A stretch of 64,000 bases of DNA, from positions 23,439 to 87,438 of the forward strand of contig NFUO01000004.1 in NCBI GenBank assembly GCA_002197545.1, written 5' to 3'. Shown piece after piece: positions 9,910 to 18,321 of this stretch. The notes beneath the pieces were generated by a model, which worked only from the letters and a program-made list of their open reading frames with translations, ran no database searches and was not told the DNA's origin. Source of the DNA: Acidobacteria subdivision 2 bacterium RH1 MAG20. GTDB taxonomy: Bacteria; Acidobacteriota; Terriglobia; Terriglobales; Acidobacteriaceae. Positions within the stretch are counted from its first letter, which is position 1. Each line of letters starts with the position of its first letter. The translations under genes were made by a program, and so were the position numbers.

Positions 9910-11310
9910 ATGGTTCGGAAGCTACGTACTGTTGTTTTGCTGTTGCTTGCGCCCTGTGTTTCGGGCATAACCTGGGCGCAACTGCAGTCTGCTATACAGC
10001 TGCCGAATGCACCGTTGGTGAGCCACTCTTTGCTTGCATCTGCGCAGACTGGGATGTCGCCGGCATCTTCGAGTTCAGGCGCGCCGAATCTGCTGACTCG
10101 TGAGGAAGCGGAGAAGATTGCTCTGGCGAATAACCCTCGCATTCAGATCGGCCAGTTGCTTGCCAAGGTGCAGCATCAGGCGGTGAGAGTGGCTCGTTCA
10201 GATGAGTTGCCGGATCTCAGTGGGGATCTGACAGCGGTTGAGGCAGAGCAGGCGGGCCGGATTTCGGCAGGAAGTCTGACTACTTCCAGGTTGCTGCAAC
10301 ATGCTGGAATGGGCGTTGAACTGAGCCAGTTGATTACCGATTTCGGGCATACGCAGAATCTGGTGGCTTCGGAGAAGCTGAATGAGAAGGCTCGATTGGC
10401 TGATGCTGAGGCGAGTCGTGAAGACATCATCCTTGCGACGGATGAGGTGTTCTTTCAGACTGTTGAAGCAGAAGCTACGTTGAAGGTTGCTGAGCAGACT
10501 GTGTCGGCGAGGCAGACGCTGGTCGATCAGGTGAGCGCGCTGACTTCGGCGAAGTTGAAGTCGGACCTCGATCTCAGTTTTGTTCAGGTAAACCTCTCGC
10601 AAGCAAAGCTGTTGCAACTCGATGCTCAGAACAATTTTGATGCGGCGAAAGCAGCGCTGGACGCCGTGCTTGGCTTTGACAGGCCGATGAATTACAGGCT
10701 GGTGGCAGGGGCAGGTGCATTGACAGCGTTGCCACCGGATGCCGGGCCGTTGATTGCGTTGGCGATTCAGAACAGACCGGACCTGCAATCACTGCAGTGG
10801 AACGAACAGGCAGCGCGTAAGTACAGCCGGGCTCAACACGAACAGCTTCTGCCAACAATCAGCGCGCTGGGAACGGTAGGGAAAACCCAAGTCGGTTCGA
10901 GCCAATATTTTCCGACCGATTGGTATGGGGCGGTGGGCGTCAATATGAACGTTCCTATCTTCAACGGATTCCGCTATTCCGCGGAAGCCTCCGAGGCTTC
11001 ACTGCAGGCTAAAGCTGCGGCTGAGCGGACTCGCGATCTGCGCGATCAGGTAGTTCGCGATGTTCGGACTGCGTGGCTGAATGCCAACACTGCCTTGCAA
11101 CGCGTGACGGTGACCGGTGAGCTGCTGCAGCAGGCGAACCTCGCACTCGATTTGTCGCAGACGCGGTACAAACTTGGGCTGAGTTCCATTGTGGAGCTTA
11201 GCCAGGCCGAGTTGCAGCAGACGCAGGCTGCTATCAGCGATGCCAATGCGCGCTCTCAATACGGGTTTGCCATGGCTGCGTTGCGCTTCCAGACTGGAGT
11301 AAGGCCTTGA
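9910..11310 (+). CDS. TolC-like outer-membrane efflux protein
   Basis: A 466-residue outer-membrane channel protein. A signal peptide is evident (basic MVRKLR, hydrophobic core, cleavage near ITWAQ). Two outer-membrane-efflux repeats follow: the first begins around LTREEAEKIALANNP and the second around ALIALAIQNRPDLQSLQWNE, each with long amphipathic helices rich in Ala, Gln and Leu. A strong GGAGGAGG ribosome site lies just before the ATG at 9910, one base after the pump's stop. It completes the adaptor-pump-channel operon. Confidence 0.93.
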   Translation: MVRKLRTVVLLLLAPCVSGITWAQLQSAIQLPNAPLVSHSLLASAQTGMSPASSSSGAPNLLTREEAEKIALANNPRIQIGQLLAKVQHQAVRVARSDELPDLSGDLTAVEAEQAGRISAGSLTTSRLLQHAGMGVELSQLITDFGHTQNLVASEKLNEKARLADAEASREDIILATDEVFFQTVEAEATLKVAEQTVSARQTLVDQVSALTSAKLKSDLDLSFVQVNLSQAKLLQLDAQNNFDAAKAALDAVLGFDRPMNYRLVAGAGALTALPPDAGPLIALAIQNRPDLQSLQWNEQAARKYSRAQHEQLLPTISALGTVGKTQVGSSQYFPTDWYGAVGVNMNVPIFNGFRYSAEASEASLQAKAAAERTRDLRDQVVRDVRTAWLNANTALQRVTVTGELLQQANLALDLSQTRYKLGLSSIVELSQAELQQTQAAISDANARSQYGFAMAALRFQTGVRP

Positions 11311-11321
11311 TTGCAAAGCGA

Positions 11322-11370
11322 AGGTGTGCTCTTTCAGGAGCACACCTGGAGATCTTTGACGTAAAGATCT
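11322..11370. terminator. Two tandem hairpins between convergent efflux and sdh genes
   Basis: A perfect 10-bp stem (AGGTGTGCTC at 11322-11331 with GAGCACACCT at 11338-11347, 6-base loop) is followed by a second 8-bp stem (AGATCTTT at 11350-11357 with AAAGATCT at 11363-11370). They lie between the tolC-like gene on the plus strand and sdhB on the minus strand, so they probably stop transcription in both directions. No long T-run is present. Confidence 0.6.
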
Positions 11371-11411
11371 TTGATTCAAAGACGAGGTTGGGGGGAGAGC
11401 AGGGCGCGGGG

Positions 11412-12161
11412 TTAGCGGGTGAAGAAGTCCTTGACCTGCTGGATGAAGACGTCGCGGCCCATGTCGGAGATGGCCTCGGTGAGGGGGAGTTGTTTGGGGC
11501 AGGCCTGGACGCAGTTTTGCGCGAAGCTGCACTCCTGAATGCCGCCGTCGCCGGAGAGGGCGCGGAGGCGCTCTGCTTCGAGGACTTTGCCGGTGGGGTT
11601 GCGGTTGAAGAGTTTGGTCTGGGCGATGGTGGCCGCTCCGACGAAGCCAGTGACATCGTTGAACTGGGGGCAGACTTCCATGCAGATAGTGCATGAGATA
11701 CAGTTACTTAGAGGATAAAGTTCTTCTTGTAGTTGAGGGAGCTGGCGGGGTCCTTCGCCGAGGGCGTAGGTGCCGTCGATGGGGACCCAGGCCTTGACCT
11801 TCTTAAGGTTCTCGAAGAGGACGCTGCGGTCGACGGCGAGGTCGCGGACGACGGGGAACTTGCTGAGCGGGGCCAGGGTGATGGGCTGATCGAGTTTGTC
11901 GACCAGCGCGGAGCAGGCCATGCGGGCTTTGCCGTTAATCAACATCGCGCAGCTTCCGCAGATCTCTTCGAGGCAATTGGAGTCGTAGGTGACGGGCGTG
12001 GTCTGTTTGCCGGAGACGTCGACGGGGTTGAGCGCGATCTCGCCGAGCAGCGAGGTGATGTTCATGCCGGGGCGGTAGGGGACCTCGAACTTCTCGGTGG
12101 TGGCGGGAGAGTCGGGGGTGGACTGGCGCTTGATCTCGACTTTGACGGTGCTCTGTGCCAT
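11412..12161 (-). CDS. sdhB: Succinate dehydrogenase iron-sulfur subunit
   Basis: A 249-residue electron-transfer subunit of complex II. The N-terminal plant-type ferredoxin domain has the [2Fe-2S] cysteines in CLEEICGSCAMLINGKARMAC. The C-terminal domain has CISCTICMEVCP and CSFAQNCVQACP for the [4Fe-4S] and [3Fe-4S] clusters. It passes electrons from the SdhA FAD to haem and quinone at SdhC. It is the last gene of the minus-strand sdh cluster; 478 bp with a tiny membrane ORF separate it from sdhA, an unusually wide gap for such an operon. Confidence 0.96.
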   Translation of the reverse strand: MAQSTVKVEIKRQSTPDSPATTEKFEVPYRPGMNITSLLGEIALNPVDVSGKQTTPVTYDSNCLEEICGSCAMLINGKARMACSALVDKLDQPITLAPLSKFPVVRDLAVDRSVLFENLKKVKAWVPIDGTYALGEGPRQLPQLQEELYPLSNCISCTICMEVCPQFNDVTGFVGAATIAQTKLFNRNPTGKVLEAERLRALSGDGGIQECSFAQNCVQACPKQLPLTEAISDMGRDVFIQQVKDFFTR

Positions 12162-12324
12162 GCAAATGCTCCTGTAAGCCTGAACTTTCCCTATGCCTTC
12201 GACCGCTGGAGGGAGTGGAGGCCATTCTTGCTATAGATTTCATTCGCCGGCAGGTGAAACGTGGTCGGGAGATAGTGCCCGTGTTGTGGGCATGATCCTC
12301 TTCCATGGTTGCTACGGCGATGCC

Positions 12325-12468
12325 TTACTGGTGACTGATCGGCGGATGGGTCTTCGACCTGAAGGCCTTCTGCCGGTTGTTTTGCCGAATGTTGTAGACA
12401 AACATATACGTGAGAAAGCTCGCGAATATGAGTGCGAGGACGAGATAGACGACATGTATGCCTGACAT
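12325..12468 (-). CDS. 47-residue single-span membrane protein inside sdh cluster
   Basis: A short open frame from ATG at 12468 to TAA at 12325. It begins MSGIHVVYLVLALIFASFL, continues as a hydrophobic helix through TYMFVYNIRQ, and then has a basic tail (NNRQKAFRSK). The layout, an N-terminal membrane helix and a short positive cytoplasmic tail, resembles small CcmD-like or accessory complex proteins, but I cannot assign it to a family. It lies between sdhA and sdhB on the same strand, so it may be co-transcribed with them. It could be a small subunit or an unrelated passenger. Confidence 0.6.
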   Translation of the reverse strand: MSGIHVVYLVLALIFASFLTYMFVYNIRQNNRQKAFRSKTHPPISHQ

Positions 12469-12526
12469 GTCCGGTTAGATGGCAGAGACGGGTTTTGAGG
12501 CGATACGCTGGTTGTGAAAGAGGGCA

Positions 12527-12592
12527 TACCCCAGGGGCTGAAGTCCCCCTTTGGTGATCTTGGGAGAGACCCAAGGCTGAAGCCTTGGGGTA
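12527..12592. repeat. REP-like palindromic element between sdhA and sdhB
   Basis: The element has outer inverted ends TACCCCA (12527-12533) and TGGGGTA (12586-12592). Inside are two small hairpins with CTGAAG/TGAA-type loops: AGGGGCTGAAGTCCCC (12533-12548, imperfect) and CCAAGGCTGAAGCCTTGG (12571-12588, perfect 7-bp stem with TGAA loop). This looks like a dispersed extragenic palindrome rather than a terminator, since no T-run follows on either strand. From memory, GGGCTGAAGCCC-type hairpins are scattered in acidobacterial genomes; copy number cannot be checked here. Confidence 0.6.
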
Positions 12593-12639
12593 CCTAGAGG
12601 CAAAAACAGATTTCGTCATTCTATGCCTCTCCTCTTTTG

Positions 12640-14418
12640 TCAGGCGGTGGCGGTGTAGTTGCGGGGGCGCGGTTTGATGTGGCTGATGTCTACGGCTTCG
12701 AACTCGAACTTCGGAGCGTTGCCGTCGAAGCTGGCTTTGGTGGTTTTGAGGAACTTTTCGTCGTTGCGCTCGGGGAAGTCGGGTTTGTAGTGGGCTCCGC
12801 GGGATTCGTCGCGGAGGCGCGCTCCCTGGACGATGACGCGACTGAGTTCAAGCATGTTGCAGAGCTGGCGGGTGAAGGCGAAGCTGGTGTTGGCCCACAG
12901 GCTCTTGTCGGAGAGGTTGATGTTCTTGTAGCGATCAAGAAGCTCGACGATTTTGGCGTCGGCCTCGTCGAGTCCCGTGTTGTAGCGGATGATGGTGGCG
13001 TGCTTGGTCATGGTGTCGCCGAGTTCGCGCCAGAGCTTGAAGGGGTTTTCGGTGCCTGCCGAGGTCAAAAGGACCTGGTTTTTTTCTTTTTGCCGCTGGA
13101 GTTCGGCAGCGTGGCCCCCGTCGCCTTCCTGCGCGGGAAGCGACTTGGCGTAGGCCAGGGCTTGCGGGCCGGCGACGAAGCCACCGTAGATACAGGAGAG
13201 CAGGGAGTTGGCCCCTAATCGATTAGCTCCATGGATGGAGTAGTCCGCCTCGCCCGCGGCGAAGATGCCGGGGATGTTGGTCTGCTGGTTGAAGTCGACC
13301 CAGAGACCTCCCATGGTGTAGTGCATGCCGGGGAAGATCTTCATGGGAACTTCGCGGGGATCGTCGCCTACGAATTTTTCGTAGATCTCTAAAATTCCTT
13401 CAAGCTTTCTGTTTAACGTCTCTTTATCGATGTGGGTGACATCGAGGTAGACCATCGGCTGGCCGTCGAGGCCCATGCCGAGCTCGTAGACGACCTTGAA
13501 GATGGCGCGAGTGGCTACGTCGCGGGGGACGAGGTTGCCATACTTGGGGTACCACTCTTCGAGGAAGTACCAGCGGTCGGTTTCGGGGATGGATTTGGCG
13601 ACGCGCTTGTCGTTCTTGTCGCGAGGTACCCAGACACGACCGCCTTCGCCCCGGGCGGACTCGGACATGAGGCGGAGCTTGTCTTCGCCGGGGATGCAGG
13701 TGGGGTGGACCTGAATGAATTCGCCGTTGGCGTAGAAGGCTCCCTGTTGGTAAAGCGCCGATTGAGCTGAACCGGTGCAAACTACTGAATTTGTTGATTT
13801 GCCGAAGATGGCTCCGTTGCCGCCTGTACACACAATGATCGCGTCTGCCGGAAACGTCCGGGTCTCCATGGTGCGGAGGTCCATGGCGCAGATGCCGCGT
13901 GCGGCTCCCTTGGAGTCGAGGACGGCGGAGAGAAACTCCCAGCCTTCGTATTTGGTGACCTTGCCCTCGGCTTCGAAGCGGCGGACCTGCTCGTCTAGCG
14001 CGTAGAGGAGCTGCTGGCCGGTGGTGGCTCCGGCGAAGGCGGTGCGGTGGAAGAGGGTTCCACCGAAGCGGCGGAAGTCAAGGAGACCTTCGGGGGTGCG
14101 GTTGAAGGGGACGCCCATGCGGTCGAGCAGGTCGATGATGGCGGGGCCTTGCTCGCACATCTGCTTGACGGGGGTCTGGTTGGCGAGGAAGTCGCCGCCG
14201 TAGACGGTGTCGTCGAAGTGGGCCCAGGTGCTGTCGCCCTCGCCCTTGAGGTTTTTGGCGGAGTTGATGCCGCCCTGCGCGCAGACGGAGTGCGAACGCT
14301 TGACCGGGACGATCGAGAAGAGGTCAACCTTGCCGCCGGCTTCGGCGATCTTGATGACGGCGGAGAGACCGGCGAGGCCTCCGCCTACTACGATGATTCT
14401 GGGAGTTGCTGCTGCCAT
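12640..14418 (-). CDS. sdhA: Succinate dehydrogenase flavoprotein subunit
   Basis: A 592-residue catalytic subunit oxidising succinate to fumarate. The FAD-binding motif IIVVGGGLAGLSAVIKIAEAG opens the protein. RSHSVCAQGGINSA contains the histidine that covalently binds FAD. HPTCIPGEDKLRLMSESARGEGG carries the active-site His and Arg, and HYTMGGLWVD and FAAGEADYSIHGANRLGANS are typical of the C-terminal part. The sequence resembles the menaquinone-linked Bacillus/epsilon-type enzymes more than the E. coli type, in line with the single fused cytochrome b subunit encoded upstream. The ATG at 14418 gives the expected short leader. Confidence 0.97.
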   Translation of the reverse strand: MAAATPRIIVVGGGLAGLSAVIKIAEAGGKVDLFSIVPVKRSHSVCAQGGINSAKNLKGEGDSTWAHFDDTVYGGDFLANQTPVKQMCEQGPAIIDLLDRMGVPFNRTPEGLLDFRRFGGTLFHRTAFAGATTGQQLLYALDEQVRRFEAEGKVTKYEGWEFLSAVLDSKGAARGICAMDLRTMETRTFPADAIIVCTGGNGAIFGKSTNSVVCTGSAQSALYQQGAFYANGEFIQVHPTCIPGEDKLRLMSESARGEGGRVWVPRDKNDKRVAKSIPETDRWYFLEEWYPKYGNLVPRDVATRAIFKVVYELGMGLDGQPMVYLDVTHIDKETLNRKLEGILEIYEKFVGDDPREVPMKIFPGMHYTMGGLWVDFNQQTNIPGIFAAGEADYSIHGANRLGANSLLSCIYGGFVAGPQALAYAKSLPAQEGDGGHAAELQRQKEKNQVLLTSAGTENPFKLWRELGDTMTKHATIIRYNTGLDEADAKIVELLDRYKNINLSDKSLWANTSFAFTRQLCNMLELSRVIVQGARLRDESRGAHYKPDFPERNDEKFLKTTKASFDGNAPKFEFEAVDISHIKPRPRNYTATA

Positions 14419-14445
14419 AAATTCGTTCCTATCCGATCGCTCGAA

Positions 14446-14751
14446 CTAGCGTTGCAATGAGTGAGGATTCGAAAAAACAATGTTGAAGGCTAGAGCGGCC
14501 CACGCAATCATGCCAACGATGGCCAGCGAAAAGTAAGCTAGTCGTAAGTGGCTTCTGGGAAATTGTTGGCGATGAAACGAGACTATCCGCAGGATGTGAA
14601 ATGGCGACTTGGGTCCCCAATCGCGAATTGAAAGCGCTGGATTGGCCTTGTTGGTCTGACCGATGATTTCGATCATGATCAAAGCGCCTGCAAGGAAGCA
14701 GACCGCCATTACGGCGATACAGATTCCAACTCCCACTGGGTATAGGTGCAT
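14446..14751 (-). CDS. Small two-span membrane protein in sdh operon
   Basis: A 101-residue protein starting three bases after the sdhC stop and ending 27 bp before sdhA, so almost certainly in the same transcript. It has two hydrophobic segments, VGVGICIAVMAVCFLAGALI near the N-terminus and LAYFSLAIVGMIAWAALAFN near the C-terminus, joined by a polar loop rich in His and Arg. I recognise no family. Position suggests an accessory or assembly partner of the complex II membrane part, but there is no conserved haem or quinone motif I can identify. Confidence 0.72.
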   Translation of the reverse strand: MHLYPVGVGICIAVMAVCFLAGALIMIEIIGQTNKANPALSIRDWGPKSPFHILRIVSFHRQQFPRSHLRLAYFSLAIVGMIAWAALAFNIVFSNPHSLQR

Positions 14752-14754
14752 GAT

Positions 14755-15561
14755 TCATCGAACCTCGCCCGGCTGGGATGGGTTCGTTGAGTTTGGTGGA
14801 ACTGGACTTGGCGCGGGTAGGGTGATGCCTGCGGGCTGGGCGGGCATCACGTCTGCCGGGGCGTTCTGGTACTTCGGGCCGACGAAGGCGTAGATGCTGA
14901 TGAGGCCCATGAGGCAGAGTGCAGAGCCAGCCGCGGCGCAGACGTAGCCGAAGCGCTTGCGGGCGCGGTCGCCGGGGGTGATGCCCCATTTGGCGGCGAA
15001 GAGCCAGACGCCGTAGGAGAAGTGCCAGCAGGTCGCGATCATCGCAACAATATAGATGGCCAGCATCCAGGGGTTGTGGAGTTCGTGCTGGACTTTGGCG
15101 AAGGCCGCGCCGGGGTGCTCGGGCAGGCTTACGCCGGAGAAGCGCTGCCGCCAGACGTGCTGGACGATGTAGGCGAGAGCGATGAGTCCGGTGACGCGCT
15201 GCGAGATGTACATCCGATTGCCGGCCCAAGGGTAGACGTTGACGTTGGAGCGGCCGCGGAGCCAGATGAAGACGCCATATCCGGCGTGGAAGGCGAGTGG
15301 GATGAAGATGAAGGCCCATTCCAGTACGCGGACCAGCGGCAGGCTATTGAGGAACTTGACCTGCTGCGCGTAGGCGAGGGGGCCGTTGATGGCCTCGAAG
15401 TTCGAGACGATGTGCTCGACCAGGAAGGCGCCGATGGGCACGATTCCTGAGAGCGAGTGCAGTTTGCGCCAGAAGTAAGAATGGCCCTGGCCGGCACGAA
15501 GCGGTTGCACCCCGCGTAAGGGCGGTGCGGCAGGTGAGGCTGGCGGTGCGACTGCGGCCAT
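14755..15561 (-). CDS. sdhC: Succinate dehydrogenase cytochrome b558 subunit
   Basis: A 268-residue membrane anchor of the Bacillus SdhC type, with five predicted membrane helices in one chain. Histidines in the helices suited to bind two haems b include those in SYFWRKLHSLSG, FLVEHIVSN, FIPLAFHAGYG, YIVQHVW and TCWHFSYGV. It would anchor SdhAB to the inner membrane and reduce menaquinone. The N-terminus is Ala/Pro-rich and the C-terminal tail, after the last helix, is a Pro-rich extension of about 35 residues. First gene of the sdh operon; the start at 15561 is the first ATG, with a possible shorter start not excluded. Confidence 0.93.
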   Translation of the reverse strand: MAAVAPPASPAAPPLRGVQPLRAGQGHSYFWRKLHSLSGIVPIGAFLVEHIVSNFEAINGPLAYAQQVKFLNSLPLVRVLEWAFIFIPLAFHAGYGVFIWLRGRSNVNVYPWAGNRMYISQRVTGLIALAYIVQHVWRQRFSGVSLPEHPGAAFAKVQHELHNPWMLAIYIVAMIATCWHFSYGVWLFAAKWGITPGDRARKRFGYVCAAAGSALCLMGLISIYAFVGPKYQNAPADVMPAQPAGITLPAPSPVPPNSTNPSQPGEVR

Positions 15562-15692
15562 GAGGACTCCTTAGAATACCGAGAGAGTGCACTGCTGAAG
15601 ATATAGTGCAGCATGGTGATTATTCCGCTGCGATCTGCCAGCGTCAAGAAAACTGCTGGAATTTGTGCGATTATCGCTATGATTGTGCGAAT

Positions 15693-16310
15693 TCACTGTA
15701 GATGACTGGTCAGAGAGTCGAGAAGGCATTTGAAGGCACGGCCTCGATGGCTGAAGGAGAGCTTGGTCTGAATATCCAGTTCAGCCATAGTCTTGTTCTG
15801 CTCTGGCAGATAGAAGAGCGGATCGTAGCCGAAGCCGTTAGTTCCACGTGGAACCTTTAGAATTTCGCCCTCGACGGTTCCGGCGCCGGTGCAGAGAATG
15901 TTGCCGTCACGCGCGGCGGCGAGGACGCAACGGTATCGTGCTTGGCGGTGCTCGTCCGGGATGTTTTGGAGTGCAGCGATGAGGCAGAGGTTGTTGCGCT
16001 CGTCAGGCGTCGAGGATGGAGGACCGGCGAAGTTCTGGTCTTCGGCGTAACGGGCGGAACGGACGCCGGGCGCGCAGTGGAGTGCGGCTACTTCGAGGCC
16101 GGAGTCGTCGGCGAGGACGATTTGTCCCGGTGCGTGTTGGGAGTAGTAGATTGCTTTGAGGCGGGCGTTGCCTTCGAAGGTTGGTTCGTCTTCGGGTGGA
16201 GGCGCGATTGCTTTCAGGCCGGGTAGCGGGGTTAGCGAGATGTCTTGCGTGGCGGCAGCGGCGAAGTCTCGTAGCTTGCCGGGATTTGAGGTGGCGATGT
16301 AGAGGGTCAT
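15693..16310 (-). CDS. rdgB: dITP/XTP pyrophosphatase
   Basis: A 205-residue house-cleaning enzyme that hydrolyses non-canonical purine nucleoside triphosphates to monophosphates and pyrophosphate, preventing their incorporation into DNA and RNA. The N-terminal IATSNPGKLRDF is the nucleotide-binding loop; ADDSGLEVAAL carries the metal-binding acid cluster; GTNGFGYDPLFYLP and SHRGRAFKCL are the C-terminal family motifs. It lies between the sdh and mot genes on the same strand but with gaps of over 60 bp on both sides. Confidence 0.95.
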   Translation of the reverse strand: MTLYIATSNPGKLRDFAAAATQDISLTPLPGLKAIAPPPEDEPTFEGNARLKAIYYSQHAPGQIVLADDSGLEVAALHCAPGVRSARYAEDQNFAGPPSSTPDERNNLCLIAALQNIPDEHRQARYRCVLAAARDGNILCTGAGTVEGEILKVPRGTNGFGYDPLFYLPEQNKTMAELDIQTKLSFSHRGRAFKCLLDSLTSHLQ

Positions 16311-16372
16311 TTTTGTCTTCGAATAAGTTTAGCGGAGGCGAAAACGGATGAAGGCTACAACTCCGAAGCGCG

Positions 16373-17128
16373 TCATCGTGAAGCTGCTGGGCGTCGCAAA
16401 AGAATGATGTCCACGCGACGGTTCTGGGCGCGCCCGTCGGCGGTGTTGTTGCTGGCGACGGGATGAAACTCCGCGTAGCCGGCGGCGGAGAGATTTGCAG
16501 GATCGATGGGGCCGCGTTCGAGGAGCAGGCGTGCGATGGCCGTGGCCCGCGCCGTAGATAGCTCCCAGTTGGTGGCGAACTGCGCCGTGTGAATTGGGAC
16601 GTTATCGGTATGGCCTTCGATACGCAGCGGGCCTGCCGGTAAGGTCACAGCCAGACTCGAAAGCATGGGGATGGAAGCGGCGCGGACCTCGGCTGAGCCG
16701 GAGGGGAAGAAACCTGCTTCGTGCAGCGAGATCACGAGGCCTTCGGTTGTGATGCGCATGGTGACGCTTCCCGGTGGAATTCGGCCGGCGGCTACCTGTT
16801 CAGCCAATAGTTTGTTCAGATGCTTTTCTGTCTCTTCTGCCGTTTCCATTTGGACGGGTGGAAGCGGAAGCGGCATCGCGGCTGGAGTCGAACTGACTGG
16901 AGTGCCATGGCGATCTGTTAGCGGTGGCTTCTTTGAATGGGCCTCAAAGACTCCCAGAGGCGAAAATGCCGTTTGCATTGCGGCTGAAAGCTCGGTCTGC
17001 TTTGCTTTGTTCGCCTGGCTGGAGGCGAACAGCACGACAAAGAAGGCGAAGAGCAGCGTGATGAAATCGGCATAGGAGACCAGCCAGCGCTCGTGATTGA
17101 CGTGCTCATGCTTCTTCTTGCGGCTCAT
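16373..17128 (-). CDS. motB: Flagellar motor stator protein MotB
   Basis: A 251-residue stator subunit. The N-terminus WLVSYADFITLLFAFFVVLF holds the single membrane helix and the proton-carrying aspartate (Asp21). The C-terminal OmpA/MotB domain (about residues 140-247) binds peptidoglycan: LRIEGHTDNVPI, NWELSTARATAIARLL and GRAQNRRVDI are visible. The start ATG overlaps the motA stop by four bases, which indicates translational coupling. With MotA it forms the proton channel that turns the flagellum. Confidence 0.95.
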   Translation of the reverse strand: MSRKKKHEHVNHERWLVSYADFITLLFAFFVVLFASSQANKAKQTELSAAMQTAFSPLGVFEAHSKKPPLTDRHGTPVSSTPAAMPLPLPPVQMETAEETEKHLNKLLAEQVAAGRIPPGSVTMRITTEGLVISLHEAGFFPSGSAEVRAASIPMLSSLAVTLPAGPLRIEGHTDNVPIHTAQFATNWELSTARATAIARLLLERGPIDPANLSAAGYAEFHPVASNNTADGRAQNRRVDIILLRRPAASR

Positions 17129-17904
17129 GCTGCGATGACCTCGACTGGTTTGTCTGGTTTGCTGTCGAACAGGAAGGTGCGCAGCTTGGTTTCGATCATT
17201 CGCGGGTTCATCCCCTCAAGAATGGAGATCACGCCTTCCAGCATCATCTCCTTGATCATCTGCTCTTCGCGTTGACGAATCTTCAGTTTGCCTGCGGCGG
17301 GGAGGAAGACAAGGTTTGCCAGCGCCACTCCGTAGATTGTGGCGACAAAAGCGACTGCAATGCCACGGCCTACCTCGTCGATGTTGTTGAGGTGCTGCAT
17401 GACTTGAATGAGGCCAATGACGGCGCCGATGATTCCAACTGTGGGGGAGTATCCGCCAGCGGCCTCGAAGACTTGCGGGATTTTTTCTTCCATCTCGGTC
17501 TTATTGTCGATCTCCATCTGCATGATCTTGCGGACCTCGGATGGTTCGGTCCCGTCGATGGCAAGCATCAGGGCCTGCTTCAAGAAGGGGTCTTCCACTC
17601 CGGAGAGGTCCTGATCCAGAGATACGATCCCGCTTCTTCGCGCTTTGTTGGCGAATTTAACGAGTTGCGTCACTACGGCTTCACCATCGGAGCCGCTGGA
17701 TACGAAGATTGACGTGGCCTGCTTCAGTGCAGTGACGAAAATTTTCATAGGAAACTGCAGCATCACCGCGCCAACGGTGCCTCCGACGACGATCATCGCC
17801 GCAGTTGGCTGGGTGATCTGGGCGATGCTGCCGCCTTCGATCATCATGCCGGCCAGGATGCCAATGATGGCAAGCACGATGCCACCGATGCTGGCGATAT
17901 CCAT
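17125..17904 (-). CDS. motA: Flagellar motor stator protein MotA
   Basis: A 259-residue stator subunit with four predicted membrane helices: IGGIVLAIIGILAGMMIEGG near the N-terminus, PTAAMIVVGGTVGAVMLQFP, and the pair VGIIGAVIGLIQVMQHL and IAVAFVATIYGVALANLVFLP near the C-terminus. The cytoplasmic loop has the charged residues expected to contact FliG. The ORF is open further upstream, but the ATG at 17904 starts the conserved MDIASIGGIV; the upstream part is out of family and overlaps flbD's coding region. It is 20 bp downstream of flbD. Confidence 0.95.
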   Translation of the reverse strand: MDIASIGGIVLAIIGILAGMMIEGGSIAQITQPTAAMIVVGGTVGAVMLQFPMKIFVTALKQATSIFVSSGSDGEAVVTQLVKFANKARRSGIVSLDQDLSGVEDPFLKQALMLAIDGTEPSEVRKIMQMEIDNKTEMEEKIPQVFEAAGGYSPTVGIIGAVIGLIQVMQHLNNIDEVGRGIAVAFVATIYGVALANLVFLPAAGKLKIRQREEQMIKEMMLEGVISILEGMNPRMIETKLRTFLFDSKPDKPVEVIAA

Positions 17905-17924
17905 ATGAAGTCCTCTCCCGGGGC

Positions 17925-18203
17925 TTAGTCTTTCGATGTCTGGCGTTCGATGTCGCGGAGGGTCTTCTGCGCATCGTAGGCCGATTTCGCGCTGAGCGAT
18001 GCAGCGGCTTCGGGCCAAGCTGCTTCGAGAACGCGCGCGCGGTATTCGAGTGTTCGTCGCGAAATTTCACTTGATGGTTCGAGCACAACAAGCTTCTCGC
18101 CTGTGATTAAAGTAAGCACCGTGTCTGGCGCGGATTCTGCATATTTGATCAGGTCGCAGTTGACGACGAGGCGACTGCCGTTCAGACGTGTCAGTTCGAT
18201 CAT
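17925..18203 (-). CDS. flbD: Flagellar FlbD family protein
   Basis: A 92-residue protein beginning IELTRLNGSRLVVNCDLIKY and continuing TVLTLITGEKLVVLE, the hallmark of the small FlbD family found near motA/motB in many phyla (not the Caulobacter FlbD regulator). Its biochemical role is not well defined. The C-terminal 40 residues are an Ala/Arg-rich extension past the usual domain. It heads a flbD-motA-motB operon and has a GCCGATAA sigma-28-type -10 element about 25 bases upstream of its start. Confidence 0.9.
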   Translation of the reverse strand: MIELTRLNGSRLVVNCDLIKYAESAPDTVLTLITGEKLVVLEPSSEISRRTLEYRARVLEAAWPEAAASLSAKSAYDAQKTLRDIERQTSKD

Positions 18204-18227
18204 GCGGGAGAGATCCTCTGTCTTCTC

Positions 18228-18254
18228 TTATCGGCAGGGGAGCCGCTATCGATA
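18228..18254 (-). promoter_or_regulatory. Sigma-28-like promoter for flbD-motA-motB
   Basis: On the minus strand, GCCGATAA (18228-18235) is a perfect match to the FliA (sigma-28) -10 consensus and lies 25 bases upstream of the flbD start codon. The -35 at the standard 15-base spacing reads TATC (18251-18254) instead of TAAA, so that half is weak. Confidence 0.55.
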
Positions 18255-18294
18255 GAAGGCCCGGGCGCATGACCAAAGGTAATGCGTTGGCAGC

Positions 18295-18321
18295 TAAAGT
18301 GCCCACCCGCCGAGCCGATGA
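18295..18321 (+). promoter_or_regulatory. Sigma-28 promoter for flagellin
   Basis: TAAA at 18295-18298, a 15-base spacer, and GCCGATGA at 18314-18321 match the FliA consensus TAAA-N15-GCCGATAA in all but one base. It is 136 bp upstream of the flagellin start, leaving a long leader. Confidence 0.7.

Noticed and set aside
12191..12619. 142-codon minus-strand frame between sdhA and sdhB
   Set aside because: It crosses the palindromic element and has protein-unlike composition; the 47-residue membrane frame in the same place is more credible.
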